This document shows positions 42,865-52,335 of a stretch of DNA of 64,000 bases, in pieces. The notes under the pieces were generated by a model. That model saw nothing but the letters and a program-made list of their open reading frames with translations, was not told where the DNA came from and searched no databases. Both the position numbers and the translations under genes were made by a program. The DNA comes from Marinoscillum furvescens DSM 4134 (GTDB lineage: Bacteria > Bacteroidota > Bacteroidia > Cytophagales > Cyclobacteriaceae). The stretch is from assembly GCF_003386095.1 (NCBI RefSeq), contig NZ_QREG01000016.1, positions 96,863-160,862 of the forward strand. The letters run 5' to 3'. The number at the start of each line of letters is the position of its first letter. Position 1 is the stretch's first letter.

Positions 42865-45800
42865 TTAAAAGTCAAGTTGGATACCAGCTCTGTAAATGGC
42901 ACTGATCGGGTAATTACCTCGGTCTAAGCCACGCGATGACAGTCCGTTGTTACCAACTTCTGGGTCATAACCCGTGTACTTGGTCAGTGTGATAGGATTC
43001 TGAGCTGAGAGGTACACTCTTAGCTTAGATATACCAGCTGGCTGAGTAATGGCCTTAGGTAATGTGTAACCAAAAGCAATGTTTCTAAGACGTACGAACG
43101 TACCATCTTCTAACCAGTAGTCGGTGTATCCACGCGCATTGTAATGATCTCTACCGCGGTGTGCCGGAATATCCGAATTAGGATTCCATGGGCTCCACTG
43201 ATAGTACTGATCCATATGTCTTCCAAACTTATATGCATACGCTTTGCTTCCGTTCATCACTTCTCCACCTACAGCGGCATACCAGTTCATAGAAAAGTCA
43301 AACCCTTTCCAGTCCATGCTGAAGTTTAAACCAACTTCAAAATCAGGAATACCAGATCCCATGTACACTCTATCATCCAGTGTGATGGTGCTATCTCCGT
43401 TTTGATCTACATATTTCAGGTCTCCCATTTTGGCCGTAGGCTGAATCTTCTTATAAGCTTCCAGCTCTTCTTCTCCATCTACAATTCCATCCGTCTCGAT
43501 CAGAAAGAATGATCCAGCAGGATAACCTAGCGCAATTGCTGTAACAAGATCCTCGTTAGGCACGCCCTGTACTACCGTACTGTTGTCCAGATACATAATT
43601 TCAGACCCTTCTTGCATTTTGGTCACTTCGTTGATGTTTTTCGAGAAGGTACCACCCAGGCTCCACGACAACTCACCTGCCTGTCTCCAGTTTGCTGCCA
43701 GCTCCACTCCTTTGTTGGTCATGTCACCAATGTTTAGAATCACTGAGCTAGTAGTACCAGCAGTAGGAGGCACTACGTAAGGAAAGAGCATATCTATCTT
43801 ATTGGTATTGTAGAAATCACCAGTCACTGTCAGCCGATCACTAAGTAATCCCATGTCAAAACCAACGTTTAACTGCTGTGACGTTTCCCACTTCACTTCA
43901 GGGTTGGCATAGTCTAACTGAGTAGCTCCAAGCCCAAGCATTACGTTATCCTCTGGCCCAAATGGATAATCTCTTCCAATGGCGATCGTCGCTGCATTGC
44001 TGTAATCAAGGAAGTTCTGGTTTCCTGTAGTACCCAAACTAGCACGTAGTTTTAGAGTAGATAATGTACCTGCTACAGGTGCCCAAAATGCTTCATCCGA
44101 CACGTTCCATCCTGCGGATACAGAAGGAAATACCCCCCATCTATTCTCTTTCGCAAATCTGGAAGACCCATCACGACGAACACTCGCGCTAAACAAGTAT
44201 TTACCTCTAAAGTCATATTGCAAACGAGCCAACATACCGATCAATGAATTGGAACGATCTTGATTCCAATTGTTGCCAGTACCTACATTAGGATCAGCGG
44301 TAACTCCCTGGAGCGTGGTAACGTCATTACTGATTAGATCTTTCTTTTCAGCAAAGAAAGAAGTGAATGTATAGTTCTCCATCGAGAACACACCTAACAG
44401 TTTGAAATTATGCTCACCAAAAGATTTTTTATAGTTGATCATATTTTCCCAGGCCAAACTACTGGCACGCGAGCTCTGGTTGTATACTCCTGATCTTGCA
44501 TTGCCATCAAATGCTATTCGATTTCCATCGTCATCATAGGCAATAAATAGAGGGTTAATTCTTACCCTGGTATCATCCGTAAAGGTTGTTCCAAATCGTG
44601 AGGACAGACTTAGGTTTTTAGTGATCTGATTGCTGATCTGGATCATTCCATTGAAATGGTTTCCATGTCGGCGATCGTCTTGTTTGAGTTTTGCCATCAA
44701 TCCACCAAGTGCCGCGGCTTGAACTCCATTACCTGCATCCTGTACAATAGATGCATCCGGATGTAGTGGCTGCTGAAGTGGTTTATACTTGATAGCATCA
44801 AGCAAAAACTGCCATGGAGCATATTGCTGCTTTTCTACTCTGGCACCCATACCAGTATTCACTGTCCACTTATCTTTCTTGAAGACGGTGTTGGCACGAA
44901 CATTATAGCGCTCATATCCCGAGTTGATGATAGTTCCCTGGTTTTCATGAAAAGACCCTACCACATTGTAGGTAAGTCCATCGCGACCACCAGAAACTGT
45001 CAATGCATGGTTTTGAATGATGGCATTGTCATTTTGAATGATTCCTCTAATATCGGTATCATTGGTAAAGCTAGTAGGGTTCGTTTCTAGTGATGACCAG
45101 GTATTTTGAAAATGCTGGTTAGGGTTTAGGTGATACTGATGAATAAAATTCGAGTAGAGCGACTGCTCTCTATTCATCAGATGTTCTCCGGAAGTAATTC
45201 GCTGAACACCTACATAGCTATCCAGACCAATCTTCATGCTACCTGCTTTACCTTTCTTAGTCGTAATCAGGATCACACCTCCAGATCCACGTGTACCATA
45301 TATTGATGCGGAAGCCGCATCTTTCAGTACATCGATGGACTCGATCTCGTTCATACTCAATTTAGGGTCACCGTTAAAAGGAACTCCATCCACAACATAA
45401 AGTGGATTGCTAGATCCATTCACAGAGCTAAGTCCACGAATCTGAATATTAGACCCTGCACCTGGCTCACCAGAGACAGCCTGTACGCTTACTCCGGCTA
45501 TTTGACCCTGAAGTGCTGTACCTATATCCACCGTTGCGTTTTTGATTAGCTCTTCGGTCTCGATTCTGGCTACAGCACCTGTTACTTCTTTCTTCTTTTG
45601 TTCGCCGTAACCAATGACTACTACCTCGTCCAATGCCTGTACATCTTCAGACATTTCTACGTTAATCACCGAACGACCATTAACAGATACAACCTCTTTT
45701 TTGTAACCAATAAAGCTGAACTCCAAAATAGCGTCATCTGCATTTGGAACACTCAACTTGAAATTGCCGTCTATGTCCGAAATCGTTCCGTTACTAGTAC

Positions 45801-45975
45801 CTTGTACAACAATAGCTACCCCTGGAAGCCCCTCGTCTCCAGCCTCTGATGTAACTACCCCTTGCACAGTCTGCTGCGAATACCCCGGCAAGTGTATCAA
45901 CACCAATGCCAGAGCGCAAAGCCACCTGGTGGCACTTACCATTCCTGGAAGTTTTAATGGTAGACTCTTTCTCAT
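42865..45975 (-). CDS. SusC-like TonB-dependent transporter (second uptake operon)
   Basis: A 1036-residue outer-membrane transporter. The signal region (MRKSLPLKLPGMVSATRWLC ... GYSQ) is followed by a CarboxypepD_reg-like domain (VQGVVTSEAGDEGLPGVAI ... FIGYKKEVV), TonB-box region (ALDEVVVIGYGEQKKKEVTGA), plug (SNIQIRGLSSVNGSSNPLYVVD, SIDVLKDAASASIYGTRGSGG) and barrel. Its first 120 residues closely resemble those of the SusC at 30614, which suggests both came from one ancestral PUL. It is divergent from the hybrid regulator gene, and the shared intergenic region carries a -7 element and repeat motif for it. Confidence 0.94.
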   Translation of the reverse strand: MRKSLPLKLPGMVSATRWLCALALVLIHLPGYSQQTVQGVVTSEAGDEGLPGVAIVVQGTSNGTISDIDGNFKLSVPNADDAILEFSFIGYKKEVVSVNGRSVINVEMSEDVQALDEVVVIGYGEQKKKEVTGAVARIETEELIKNATVDIGTALQGQIAGVSVQAVSGEPGAGSNIQIRGLSSVNGSSNPLYVVDGVPFNGDPKLSMNEIESIDVLKDAASASIYGTRGSGGVILITTKKGKAGSMKIGLDSYVGVQRITSGEHLMNREQSLYSNFIHQYHLNPNQHFQNTWSSLETNPTSFTNDTDIRGIIQNDNAIIQNHALTVSGGRDGLTYNVVGSFHENQGTIINSGYERYNVRANTVFKKDKWTVNTGMGARVEKQQYAPWQFLLDAIKYKPLQQPLHPDASIVQDAGNGVQAAALGGLMAKLKQDDRRHGNHFNGMIQISNQITKNLSLSSRFGTTFTDDTRVRINPLFIAYDDDGNRIAFDGNARSGVYNQSSRASSLAWENMINYKKSFGEHNFKLLGVFSMENYTFTSFFAEKKDLISNDVTTLQGVTADPNVGTGNNWNQDRSNSLIGMLARLQYDFRGKYLFSASVRRDGSSRFAKENRWGVFPSVSAGWNVSDEAFWAPVAGTLSTLKLRASLGTTGNQNFLDYSNAATIAIGRDYPFGPEDNVMLGLGATQLDYANPEVKWETSQQLNVGFDMGLLSDRLTVTGDFYNTNKIDMLFPYVVPPTAGTTSSVILNIGDMTNKGVELAANWRQAGELSWSLGGTFSKNINEVTKMQEGSEIMYLDNSTVVQGVPNEDLVTAIALGYPAGSFFLIETDGIVDGEEELEAYKKIQPTAKMGDLKYVDQNGDSTITLDDRVYMGSGIPDFEVGLNFSMDWKGFDFSMNWYAAVGGEVMNGSKAYAYKFGRHMDQYYQWSPWNPNSDIPAHRGRDHYNARGYTDYWLEDGTFVRLRNIAFGYTLPKAITQPAGISKLRVYLSAQNPITLTKYTGYDPEVGNNGLSSRGLDRGNYPISAIYRAGIQLDF

Positions 45976-46039
45976 GTTTTAGTTTAGTTAAGGATTTAAG
46001 TAAATTACTCAAGCGACAAAAGCCGCTTTTCACACTTTA

Positions 46040-46047
46040 CAAATGTA
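46040..46047 (-). promoter_or_regulatory. Candidate -7 promoter element (TACATTTG) of second susC
   Basis: The minus strand reads TACATTTG, an exact TAnnTTTG match about 65 bases before the susC ATG. An ATTG at 46065-46068, 17 bases upstream, could be a weak -33 element. Confidence 0.5.
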
Positions 46048-46091
46048 CTTTCGCTATTGAGCGTCAATATGAATTTTTTCAGTCCAAAAGC

Positions 46092-46144
46092 GGGGAGAAA
46101 TTCTAAATGGCGGGGGTATTTTTATGAAATTACAGAGGGTATTT
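46092..46144 (-). promoter_or_regulatory. Candidate activator-binding repeats between susC and regulator genes
   Basis: On the minus strand AAATACCCTCTGTA (46131-46144) and AAATACCCCC (46112-46121) are direct repeats whose C-runs begin 23 bases apart; a weaker C-run lies at 46092-46095. The central copy is 69 bases from the -7 box, matching the 70 bases seen for the first susC. The regulator gene starts 115 bases away on the other side. Confidence 0.55.
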
Positions 46145-46258
46145 ATACAAATAACCTCACGGAATAGACTTAAAAAGCAAAATACAACAAATTAGAGGAA
46201 TAAAACACATCCCCATTATTAACCTTTGAATTCTGCAATCAATTTGGACAGGTACTAT

Positions 46259-49200
46259 ATGAGTAAAAGTAAAATTGTATTTTTCATAGTTAGGAGCAAT
46301 ACACCCCACCATTCAACAAAACGGTGGCTACTGTTTTTAGGCATCGTATTATGCACTGCACTAACCACACTTTTACACGCCCAAAATGGGGCAATGCAGC
46401 TTCATGGTAAGTTTGATATTTATTCCACAAAAAACGGACTTTCACAAAACGATGTACGCTGCTTGTTCCAGGATTCTTACGGTTTCATATGGATTGGCAC
46501 TCATGGAGGACTCAATCGATTTGACGGATATTCGTTCAAAACCTATCAAAAAAATATTGACGACCCTACATCGCTTCCCAGCAACCTAATCAGCTCGCTT
46601 GCGGAAGACCAGCACGGAAACCTGTGGATCGCCACGGATGATCAGGGCATCGTGATCATGGATCGGCAAACGGAGTCTTTCCAACAACTACGCCATGAAC
46701 CAGCAGACCCAAACACCATTACCAACAACCACGTAATCACGCTATTTATAGACAGTAAGGGAATTGTATGGGCTGGTACCTCCACAGGACTCAACCGGAT
46801 AGAATATGACCACCACAGCAAATCGGCAAAAGTCCAACGCCTGACTGCCGACAAAAACAACCCAAACTCCATCAGCCACAACCATATTTACCACCTCTTC
46901 GAAGATAAATTTGGCAATGTATGGGTAGGGACTATCAATGGACTAAATCGGTATATTAGCACAGACGACACCAACCACCAGTTTCTCTCCTATCGAGTTG
47001 GGACCTCCAATAACATCAGACATATTACCAGCAATGACACCAGCCTGCTCATAGCTACTACCCTCAATGTATTGGCACTACCCTTTAGCCAAATAAACAC
47101 AAACACCCCTGACCTTAAAGTCATCGTAAGCCAACCTTTTTTAGAGATCATAAGTGACCAACATCAAAACCTGTGGGGCATCAATAACACAGGCGTGAGC
47201 CTCCATTATGTACAAAATGGCCAAATGAAAGATCACCAGTTTGTCAATAGCTGGGCAGACCCTAAAAGTCTGAGTAAAAACATTGCCACAGCGATTATTG
47301 AAGACCGCTCTGGACTCATCTGGATAGGAACAAACGGTGGAGGCCTCAACCTGTACAACCCTGATCGAAAAAACTTCAAGCATTACCATAAAAACGTATC
47401 TCCCGGTAGTCTCTCATACAACAAAATCAGAGGTATAGAGGAAGATCCTCAGGGCAATCTATGGATCGGCACAGAAGGTGGCGGACTCAACTTTTTGCCG
47501 GCCGCTAGAAAAAATGAATTTGAATCCGGTTTTAAGCAAATCGATATCAATCGCGGCACAGGCAATTTCGTATTTAGTCTGGAAAGCACCAAACAGGGCT
47601 ACCTGCTCGCAGGTGCAGGCTACCCGGCTTCTCTATATGTACTAGACGCAAACCATACCAACACGCCTAAAATCGTAGAAACATTCAATGCCAAAGGCAA
47701 TGTATTCTCCATACTACAGGACTCTGACGATAACATTTGGCTAGGCACCTATAGCAATGGCCTCTATCGAATGACACAAGATAATAATGGGCACATCACT
47801 GTTTCTGCGCACTTTACTCATGAACCAGAAGACTACTCGAGTCTGTCATCCAATGTCGTACGTAGTATTGGAGAAGACCGAGATGGGAACCTCTGGATAG
47901 GGACAGATGAAGGGCTCAACAAAATCACACGTCAGGAGCGAACAAAAGACACCCCAAACATCATCCGATACAAACAGGGAGATCATGAAAAAAGCATCAG
48001 CTACGATTACATTCTACCTATTTTTATATCCTCTACAGGAGATATCTGGATAGGCACCCTCGGTGGCGGCCTCAACAAACTAATTCCCGGCACCACACCC
48101 AACAACGACCGGTTTGAGCACATAACCACCAGCGACGGACTGCCCAACAATGTGGTGAAATCCATCCAGGAAGACGACCAGGGCAACCTCTGGCTGGGTA
48201 CTAACAAAGGATTATCAAAATACAACCCAAAAACCCAACAAATCACCAACTACGGTATCAGTGATGGGCTGCAAGACATGGAGTTTAGTGAAATCGCTTC
48301 ACACAGACTTTCCTCTGGCGAACTGATCTTTGGTGGTGTAGATGGCTTCAATGTATTTGACCCCCAGGATATCATTCCGGACACCTCTGAAGTAAACGTG
48401 GTATTTACCGAGCTGCAAATACTCAACCGCACGATTAACACCGGAGAGGAAATCAACGGACGAATCATCCTCAGTTCAGATCTCAACCGCACCCAAACAC
48501 TGGAGTTGTTTCATAATGAAAACAGCTTTTCTGTAAAGTTTGCGGCCCTCCACTATGCGGCTCCCGAAAAAAACAAATACGCTTATAAGCTTGAAGGTTT
48601 TGACAAAGAATGGATCTACACCTCGGCGCAAAACCGAATAGCCAAGTATACCAACCTGGCCCCGGGCACCTACACGCTACTGGTAAAAGCCAGCAACAGT
48701 GACGATTACTGGACCGAAGACCCCATACGACTTCAAGTACAAATAGCCCCGCCTTTCTGGCGCACACACCTGGCCATGATCTCGTACATCATACTCATTG
48801 TTACGGCTTTGTGGTTTTTTAGAAAATACACACTCATTACCAACTCACGAAAAAACCAGCTGGTCATCGAACACCTCGAACGCGAAAAAATCGAGGAACT
48901 GAGCCAGTTAAAACTGCGCTTTTTCACAAACGTGTCACATGAGTTTAGAACACCACTCACGCTGATCCTGGGGCTGATAGAGCGCCTAAAAAACACCGCC
49001 AGCAAGCTAGACGAAACCGAACGCCAGAAATACTACGACAAAATACACCGCAACTCTCAGGTGCTGCTCAACCTCATCAACCAGCTACTGGACTTCCGAA
49101 AAGTGGAGCAAGGAAAAATGAAAGTCAAAGTACAGCATGGTGATATCGGCACGTATATCCACGGCCTGTGCGAAAATTTCAACGAACTGGCCCGCAAGAA

Positions 49201-50473
49201 AAATATAGACTTTCAGTTTATCTGTGAAGAGCCCATCAGCGGCTACCACGACAAAGACATCATCGAGCGCATTACGTTTAACCTGCTTTCCAACGCCTTT
49301 AAATTTACGAACGAAGAAGGTGAAATCACGGTGAGCCTGGAAGCCGTAGGAGATGCCTTAAAGATGCAAGTGGTAGATACGGGCATAGGCATGAGCAAAG
49401 AAGTGCAGGACCATCTCTTCGACCGCTTTTCCCACACATTTGTAAAAAGAGAGCACGGATCTGGTATTGGGCTTTCCTATACCAAAGGCCTCGTGGAGCT
49501 GTACCACGGCGAAATACAATGTGAATCTGCTCCAGACCGAGGCACTACCTTTAGTATAACTTTCCCTTTCAAAAAAGAAGCCTTTAGTCAAGACATCATC
49601 CTGGACGATCAAGATCAGGATGCAAACACCACTCGCGATGTAGACTGGCTAATCGAAAACACCTCCACGCAGGTCAGAGAAAGTCAGGTAGACCCATCAG
49701 GGCAAAAGGCCACCGTACTCCTCGTGGAAGACAATGAGGACATCCTTTTTTACCTGGAAGAACACTTTAAAGACCGCTACATCATCCACAAAGCCAATGA
49801 AGGACAAGGTGCCCTCAATATCTGCCTGGACAAGCATGTGGACCTGGTAGTGAGTGATGTGATGATGCCGGGAATGGACGGTCTGGAGTTTTGTGAAAAA
49901 CTCAAAGAAGATGACCGCATCAACCACATACCTGTAATTCTGCTTACCGCAAAACGCTCTCCAGACAACAAGGTAAAAGGCTACGAAAAAGGTGCCGATG
50001 CGTACATCCCCAAGCCTTTTGATATGAATGAGCTGGAAACACGCATGGAAGCGCTCATCAGCGGGAGACAAAAAATCCTAAGCAAACTGCGCAAAAACAT
50101 TGAGCTTAAGCCTTCCGAAGTAAAAGTCACGAGCCTCGATGAGAAGTTCCTAAAACGCGTACTTTCCTACATCGAGGAAAACATAGGCATGACGGAGTTT
50201 ACCGTAGAAATGCTAGCTCACGAGTGCGGCATGTCGCAGCTCCACCTCAACAAAAAACTCAAAGTACTGGTAGGCCAAACAGCCAATGCGTTCATCCGGT
50301 CGATACGTCTGAAGCGTGCGGCTCAGCTACTGAGCAAAAACCGGTACTCTGTAAACGAAGTGATGTACGAAGTGGGCTTTATTGATGCCAAGTATTTCCG
50401 GACTTGCTTCAAAAAGGAATTTGGCACCACTCCTTCTGACTATCAGAAAACCCACGCCGAAGAGGAATCTTAG
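46259..50473 (+). CDS. Hybrid two-component sensor/AraC regulator of the PUL (HTCS)
   Basis: A one-protein signalling system of 1404 residues. The ATG at 46259 is preferred to a TTG at 46226. Order of domains: signal or membrane segment (about 25-40); two seven-bladed periplasmic propellers with repeated WIGT and NLWIG blades (about 45-720); Y_Y_Y domain (about 740-835); membrane helix (about 840-857); HisKA with phospho-His in NVSHEFRTPLTLI (His at about 894); HATPase (NAFKFTNEEGEI, GIGMSKE, GSGIGLSYTKGL); receiver with Asp at about 1200 (VVSDVMMPGMDG); and AraC-type HTH at the C-terminus (MTEFTVEMLAHECGMSQLHL, VGFIDAKYFRTCFKKEFG). Such proteins sense oligosaccharides in the periplasm and activate susC promoters. 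It lies between the uptake operon and the plus-strand sulfatases. Confidence 0.95.
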   Translation: MSKSKIVFFIVRSNTPHHSTKRWLLFLGIVLCTALTTLLHAQNGAMQLHGKFDIYSTKNGLSQNDVRCLFQDSYGFIWIGTHGGLNRFDGYSFKTYQKNIDDPTSLPSNLISSLAEDQHGNLWIATDDQGIVIMDRQTESFQQLRHEPADPNTITNNHVITLFIDSKGIVWAGTSTGLNRIEYDHHSKSAKVQRLTADKNNPNSISHNHIYHLFEDKFGNVWVGTINGLNRYISTDDTNHQFLSYRVGTSNNIRHITSNDTSLLIATTLNVLALPFSQINTNTPDLKVIVSQPFLEIISDQHQNLWGINNTGVSLHYVQNGQMKDHQFVNSWADPKSLSKNIATAIIEDRSGLIWIGTNGGGLNLYNPDRKNFKHYHKNVSPGSLSYNKIRGIEEDPQGNLWIGTEGGGLNFLPAARKNEFESGFKQIDINRGTGNFVFSLESTKQGYLLAGAGYPASLYVLDANHTNTPKIVETFNAKGNVFSILQDSDDNIWLGTYSNGLYRMTQDNNGHITVSAHFTHEPEDYSSLSSNVVRSIGEDRDGNLWIGTDEGLNKITRQERTKDTPNIIRYKQGDHEKSISYDYILPIFISSTGDIWIGTLGGGLNKLIPGTTPNNDRFEHITTSDGLPNNVVKSIQEDDQGNLWLGTNKGLSKYNPKTQQITNYGISDGLQDMEFSEIASHRLSSGELIFGGVDGFNVFDPQDIIPDTSEVNVVFTELQILNRTINTGEEINGRIILSSDLNRTQTLELFHNENSFSVKFAALHYAAPEKNKYAYKLEGFDKEWIYTSAQNRIAKYTNLAPGTYTLLVKASNSDDYWTEDPIRLQVQIAPPFWRTHLAMISYIILIVTALWFFRKYTLITNSRKNQLVIEHLEREKIEELSQLKLRFFTNVSHEFRTPLTLILGLIERLKNTASKLDETERQKYYDKIHRNSQVLLNLINQLLDFRKVEQGKMKVKVQHGDIGTYIHGLCENFNELARKKNIDFQFICEEPISGYHDKDIIERITFNLLSNAFKFTNEEGEITVSLEAVGDALKMQVVDTGIGMSKEVQDHLFDRFSHTFVKREHGSGIGLSYTKGLVELYHGEIQCESAPDRGTTFSITFPFKKEAFSQDIILDDQDQDANTTRDVDWLIENTSTQVRESQVDPSGQKATVLLVEDNEDILFYLEEHFKDRYIIHKANEGQGALNICLDKHVDLVVSDVMMPGMDGLEFCEKLKEDDRINHIPVILLTAKRSPDNKVKGYEKGADAYIPKPFDMNELETRMEALISGRQKILSKLRKNIELKPSEVKVTSLDEKFLKRVLSYIEENIGMTEFTVEMLAHECGMSQLHLNKKLKVLVGQTANAFIRSIRLKRAAQLLSKNRYSVNEVMYEVGFIDAKYFRTCFKKEFGTTPSDYQKTHAEEES

Positions 50474-50540
50474 AGCAATGCATTGCGCAGGGAGCATGCT
50501 CCGCTAGCAGGTAATTTTAAGTCTATTTTTTAGCATAGAA

Positions 50541-52331
50541 ATGAACTTACGCATGCATTGGAAAACACATCTGTTCCTTATCACACTAGTGGGGCTATTT
50601 TTGGCCTGTAAGCCCAGTACACCTCCCAATATCATCCTGATCGTTACTGACGACCAGGGCTGGGGTGATGTGGGCTTTCATGGCAATGAAATTGTAAAAA
50701 CACCACAACTGGATGCCTTTGCAAAGAATGCTGTAGAACTCACCAACTACCACTCAGGCACCACTTGTACGCCCACACGTGCGGCGATCATGACGGGCCG
50801 AAACTCCAACCGAAACGGTGCCTGGCACACCATAGCGGGCGCCAGCATACTCAATGCGGACGAACAGACCATCGCGGAAGTATTCCAACAAAACGGCTAC
50901 CGTACGGGGATGATAGGCAAGTGGCACCTCGGCGACAACTACCCCTACCGCCCTCAAGATCGGGGATTCGAAGAAACCTTCTACCTCGGAGGTGGAGGTG
51001 TGCAGCAAACCCCCGACTACTGGAACAACGACTACTTTGACGACACCTACTTTAGAAATGGCGTACCGGAAAAAACCAAAGGGTACTGCACCGATGTTTG
51101 GTTTGATGAAGCGTTGAAGTTTATCGGTGGAGCGGACGAAAAGCCATTCTTTCTGTACCTGGCTACCAACGCCGCTCACGGCCCTTTCAACGTACCTCCT
51201 GCTTACCGCGAAATGTATGCAGACAGTGAACTCAACTCGAAGCAGAAAAACTTCTATGGCATGCTCACCAATCTGGATGACAACTTTGGCAAGCTGGAAA
51301 AATACCTGAAAGACAACAAGCTTTTGGACAACACCATCCTCATCTACACTACTGATAATGGTACGGCCGGAGGAATAGGCTATAACAGAAAACTTGAAAA
51401 AACCGTGGGCTTTAACCCACTACGGGGCACCAAAGGGAGCCACTATGACGGAGGTCACAGGGTACCATTTCTTATCCACTGGCCAGCGGGTGGACTCACT
51501 GGCGGACAAAAGGTTGATGAACTTACTGCTAGCGTAGACTTACTCCCTACCCTGAGCTCCCTGGCAGGAATTCCTCTTTCCCTCGACCGGCCACTAGATG
51601 GCGCGGATGTCTCTCCCGTGCTGACCGGGCAGAAAACTACTCCCACTCGAATGCTTGTGGTAGACACGCAGCGCAACCAGTGGCCTGAAAAATACCGCAA
51701 CCCTTGTGTGATGGATGGCCCTTGGAGGCTGGTCAACCATAAGGAACTATACAATATCGAGGAGGACCCTAAACAGCAAAATGACCTGGCGAATCAGCAC
51801 CCTGATCGCGTAAAGGACATGCAGAACTTTTACGACAAGTGGTGGGCAAGCACCGTGGATGACTGGGAACACTCAGCTATCTATTTGGGAGCAGCAGAAA
51901 ACCCTACCACCATCACGATCCACGACATGCATCCAGACAGCACAGGGGCCATTCCCTGGAATCAGAATCAGGTCCGCATGGGTAAAATCTCCACTCCAGG
52001 ATACTACGAAATCAACGTAGCAGAAGCAGGCCGTTACCAGTTTGAGTTGGCGCGCTGGCCATTTGAGGCCGGCCTCAAGCTCAACAGCACCGTGGAAGCT
52101 ATACCCGATCTTCCCCACAGAGAAGGACTCAGCGCAGGCAATCGTGTGGTTCTTACCAGCTCACAGGTAATGCTGGCGGGCACTCAGCAGTCGGTAGAAA
52201 TACAGCCGGACGCCCCACATGCCAGCATGGAGATAGAAGTGCCTGCAGGCAAAACGCAGCTAAGAGCCTCATTCCTCACTCAGAAAAATGAACACTTTCC
52301 CGCTTACTACATCCGTGTAACCAAACTATAA
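50541..52331 (+). CDS. S1 family sulfatase lipoprotein with C-terminal extra domain
   Basis: A 596-residue sulfatase with lipobox FLAC (C23), so it is membrane-anchored. Motifs are ILIVTDDQGWGDVGFHG (residues 32-48), C76 in TTCTPTRAAIMTGR, MIGKWHLGDNYPYRPQDRG, FLYLATNAAHGPF and YTTDNGTAGG. The active-site core is CTPTR, a normal CxPxR variant. After the sulfatase domain (to about residue 440) a beta-rich module follows (GKISTPGYYEINVAEAGRYQFELARWP), which resembles the extra domain of other Bacteroidota sulfatases. It begins 67 bases after the regulator gene and ends 4 bases before the next sulfatase, so the two sulfatases are co-transcribed, possibly with the regulator. The target sulfate is unknown. 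Confidence 0.9.
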   Translation: MNLRMHWKTHLFLITLVGLFLACKPSTPPNIILIVTDDQGWGDVGFHGNEIVKTPQLDAFAKNAVELTNYHSGTTCTPTRAAIMTGRNSNRNGAWHTIAGASILNADEQTIAEVFQQNGYRTGMIGKWHLGDNYPYRPQDRGFEETFYLGGGGVQQTPDYWNNDYFDDTYFRNGVPEKTKGYCTDVWFDEALKFIGGADEKPFFLYLATNAAHGPFNVPPAYREMYADSELNSKQKNFYGMLTNLDDNFGKLEKYLKDNKLLDNTILIYTTDNGTAGGIGYNRKLEKTVGFNPLRGTKGSHYDGGHRVPFLIHWPAGGLTGGQKVDELTASVDLLPTLSSLAGIPLSLDRPLDGADVSPVLTGQKTTPTRMLVVDTQRNQWPEKYRNPCVMDGPWRLVNHKELYNIEEDPKQQNDLANQHPDRVKDMQNFYDKWWASTVDDWEHSAIYLGAAENPTTITIHDMHPDSTGAIPWNQNQVRMGKISTPGYYEINVAEAGRYQFELARWPFEAGLKLNSTVEAIPDLPHREGLSAGNRVVLTSSQVMLAGTQQSVEIQPDAPHASMEIEVPAGKTQLRASFLTQKNEHFPAYYIRVTKL

Positions 52332-52335
52332 ATCC

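Noticed and set aside
50487..50515. Palindrome GGAGCATGCTCC after the regulator gene as a terminator
   Set aside because: It has almost no loop and no T-run, so termination between the regulator and the sulfatases is not supported.
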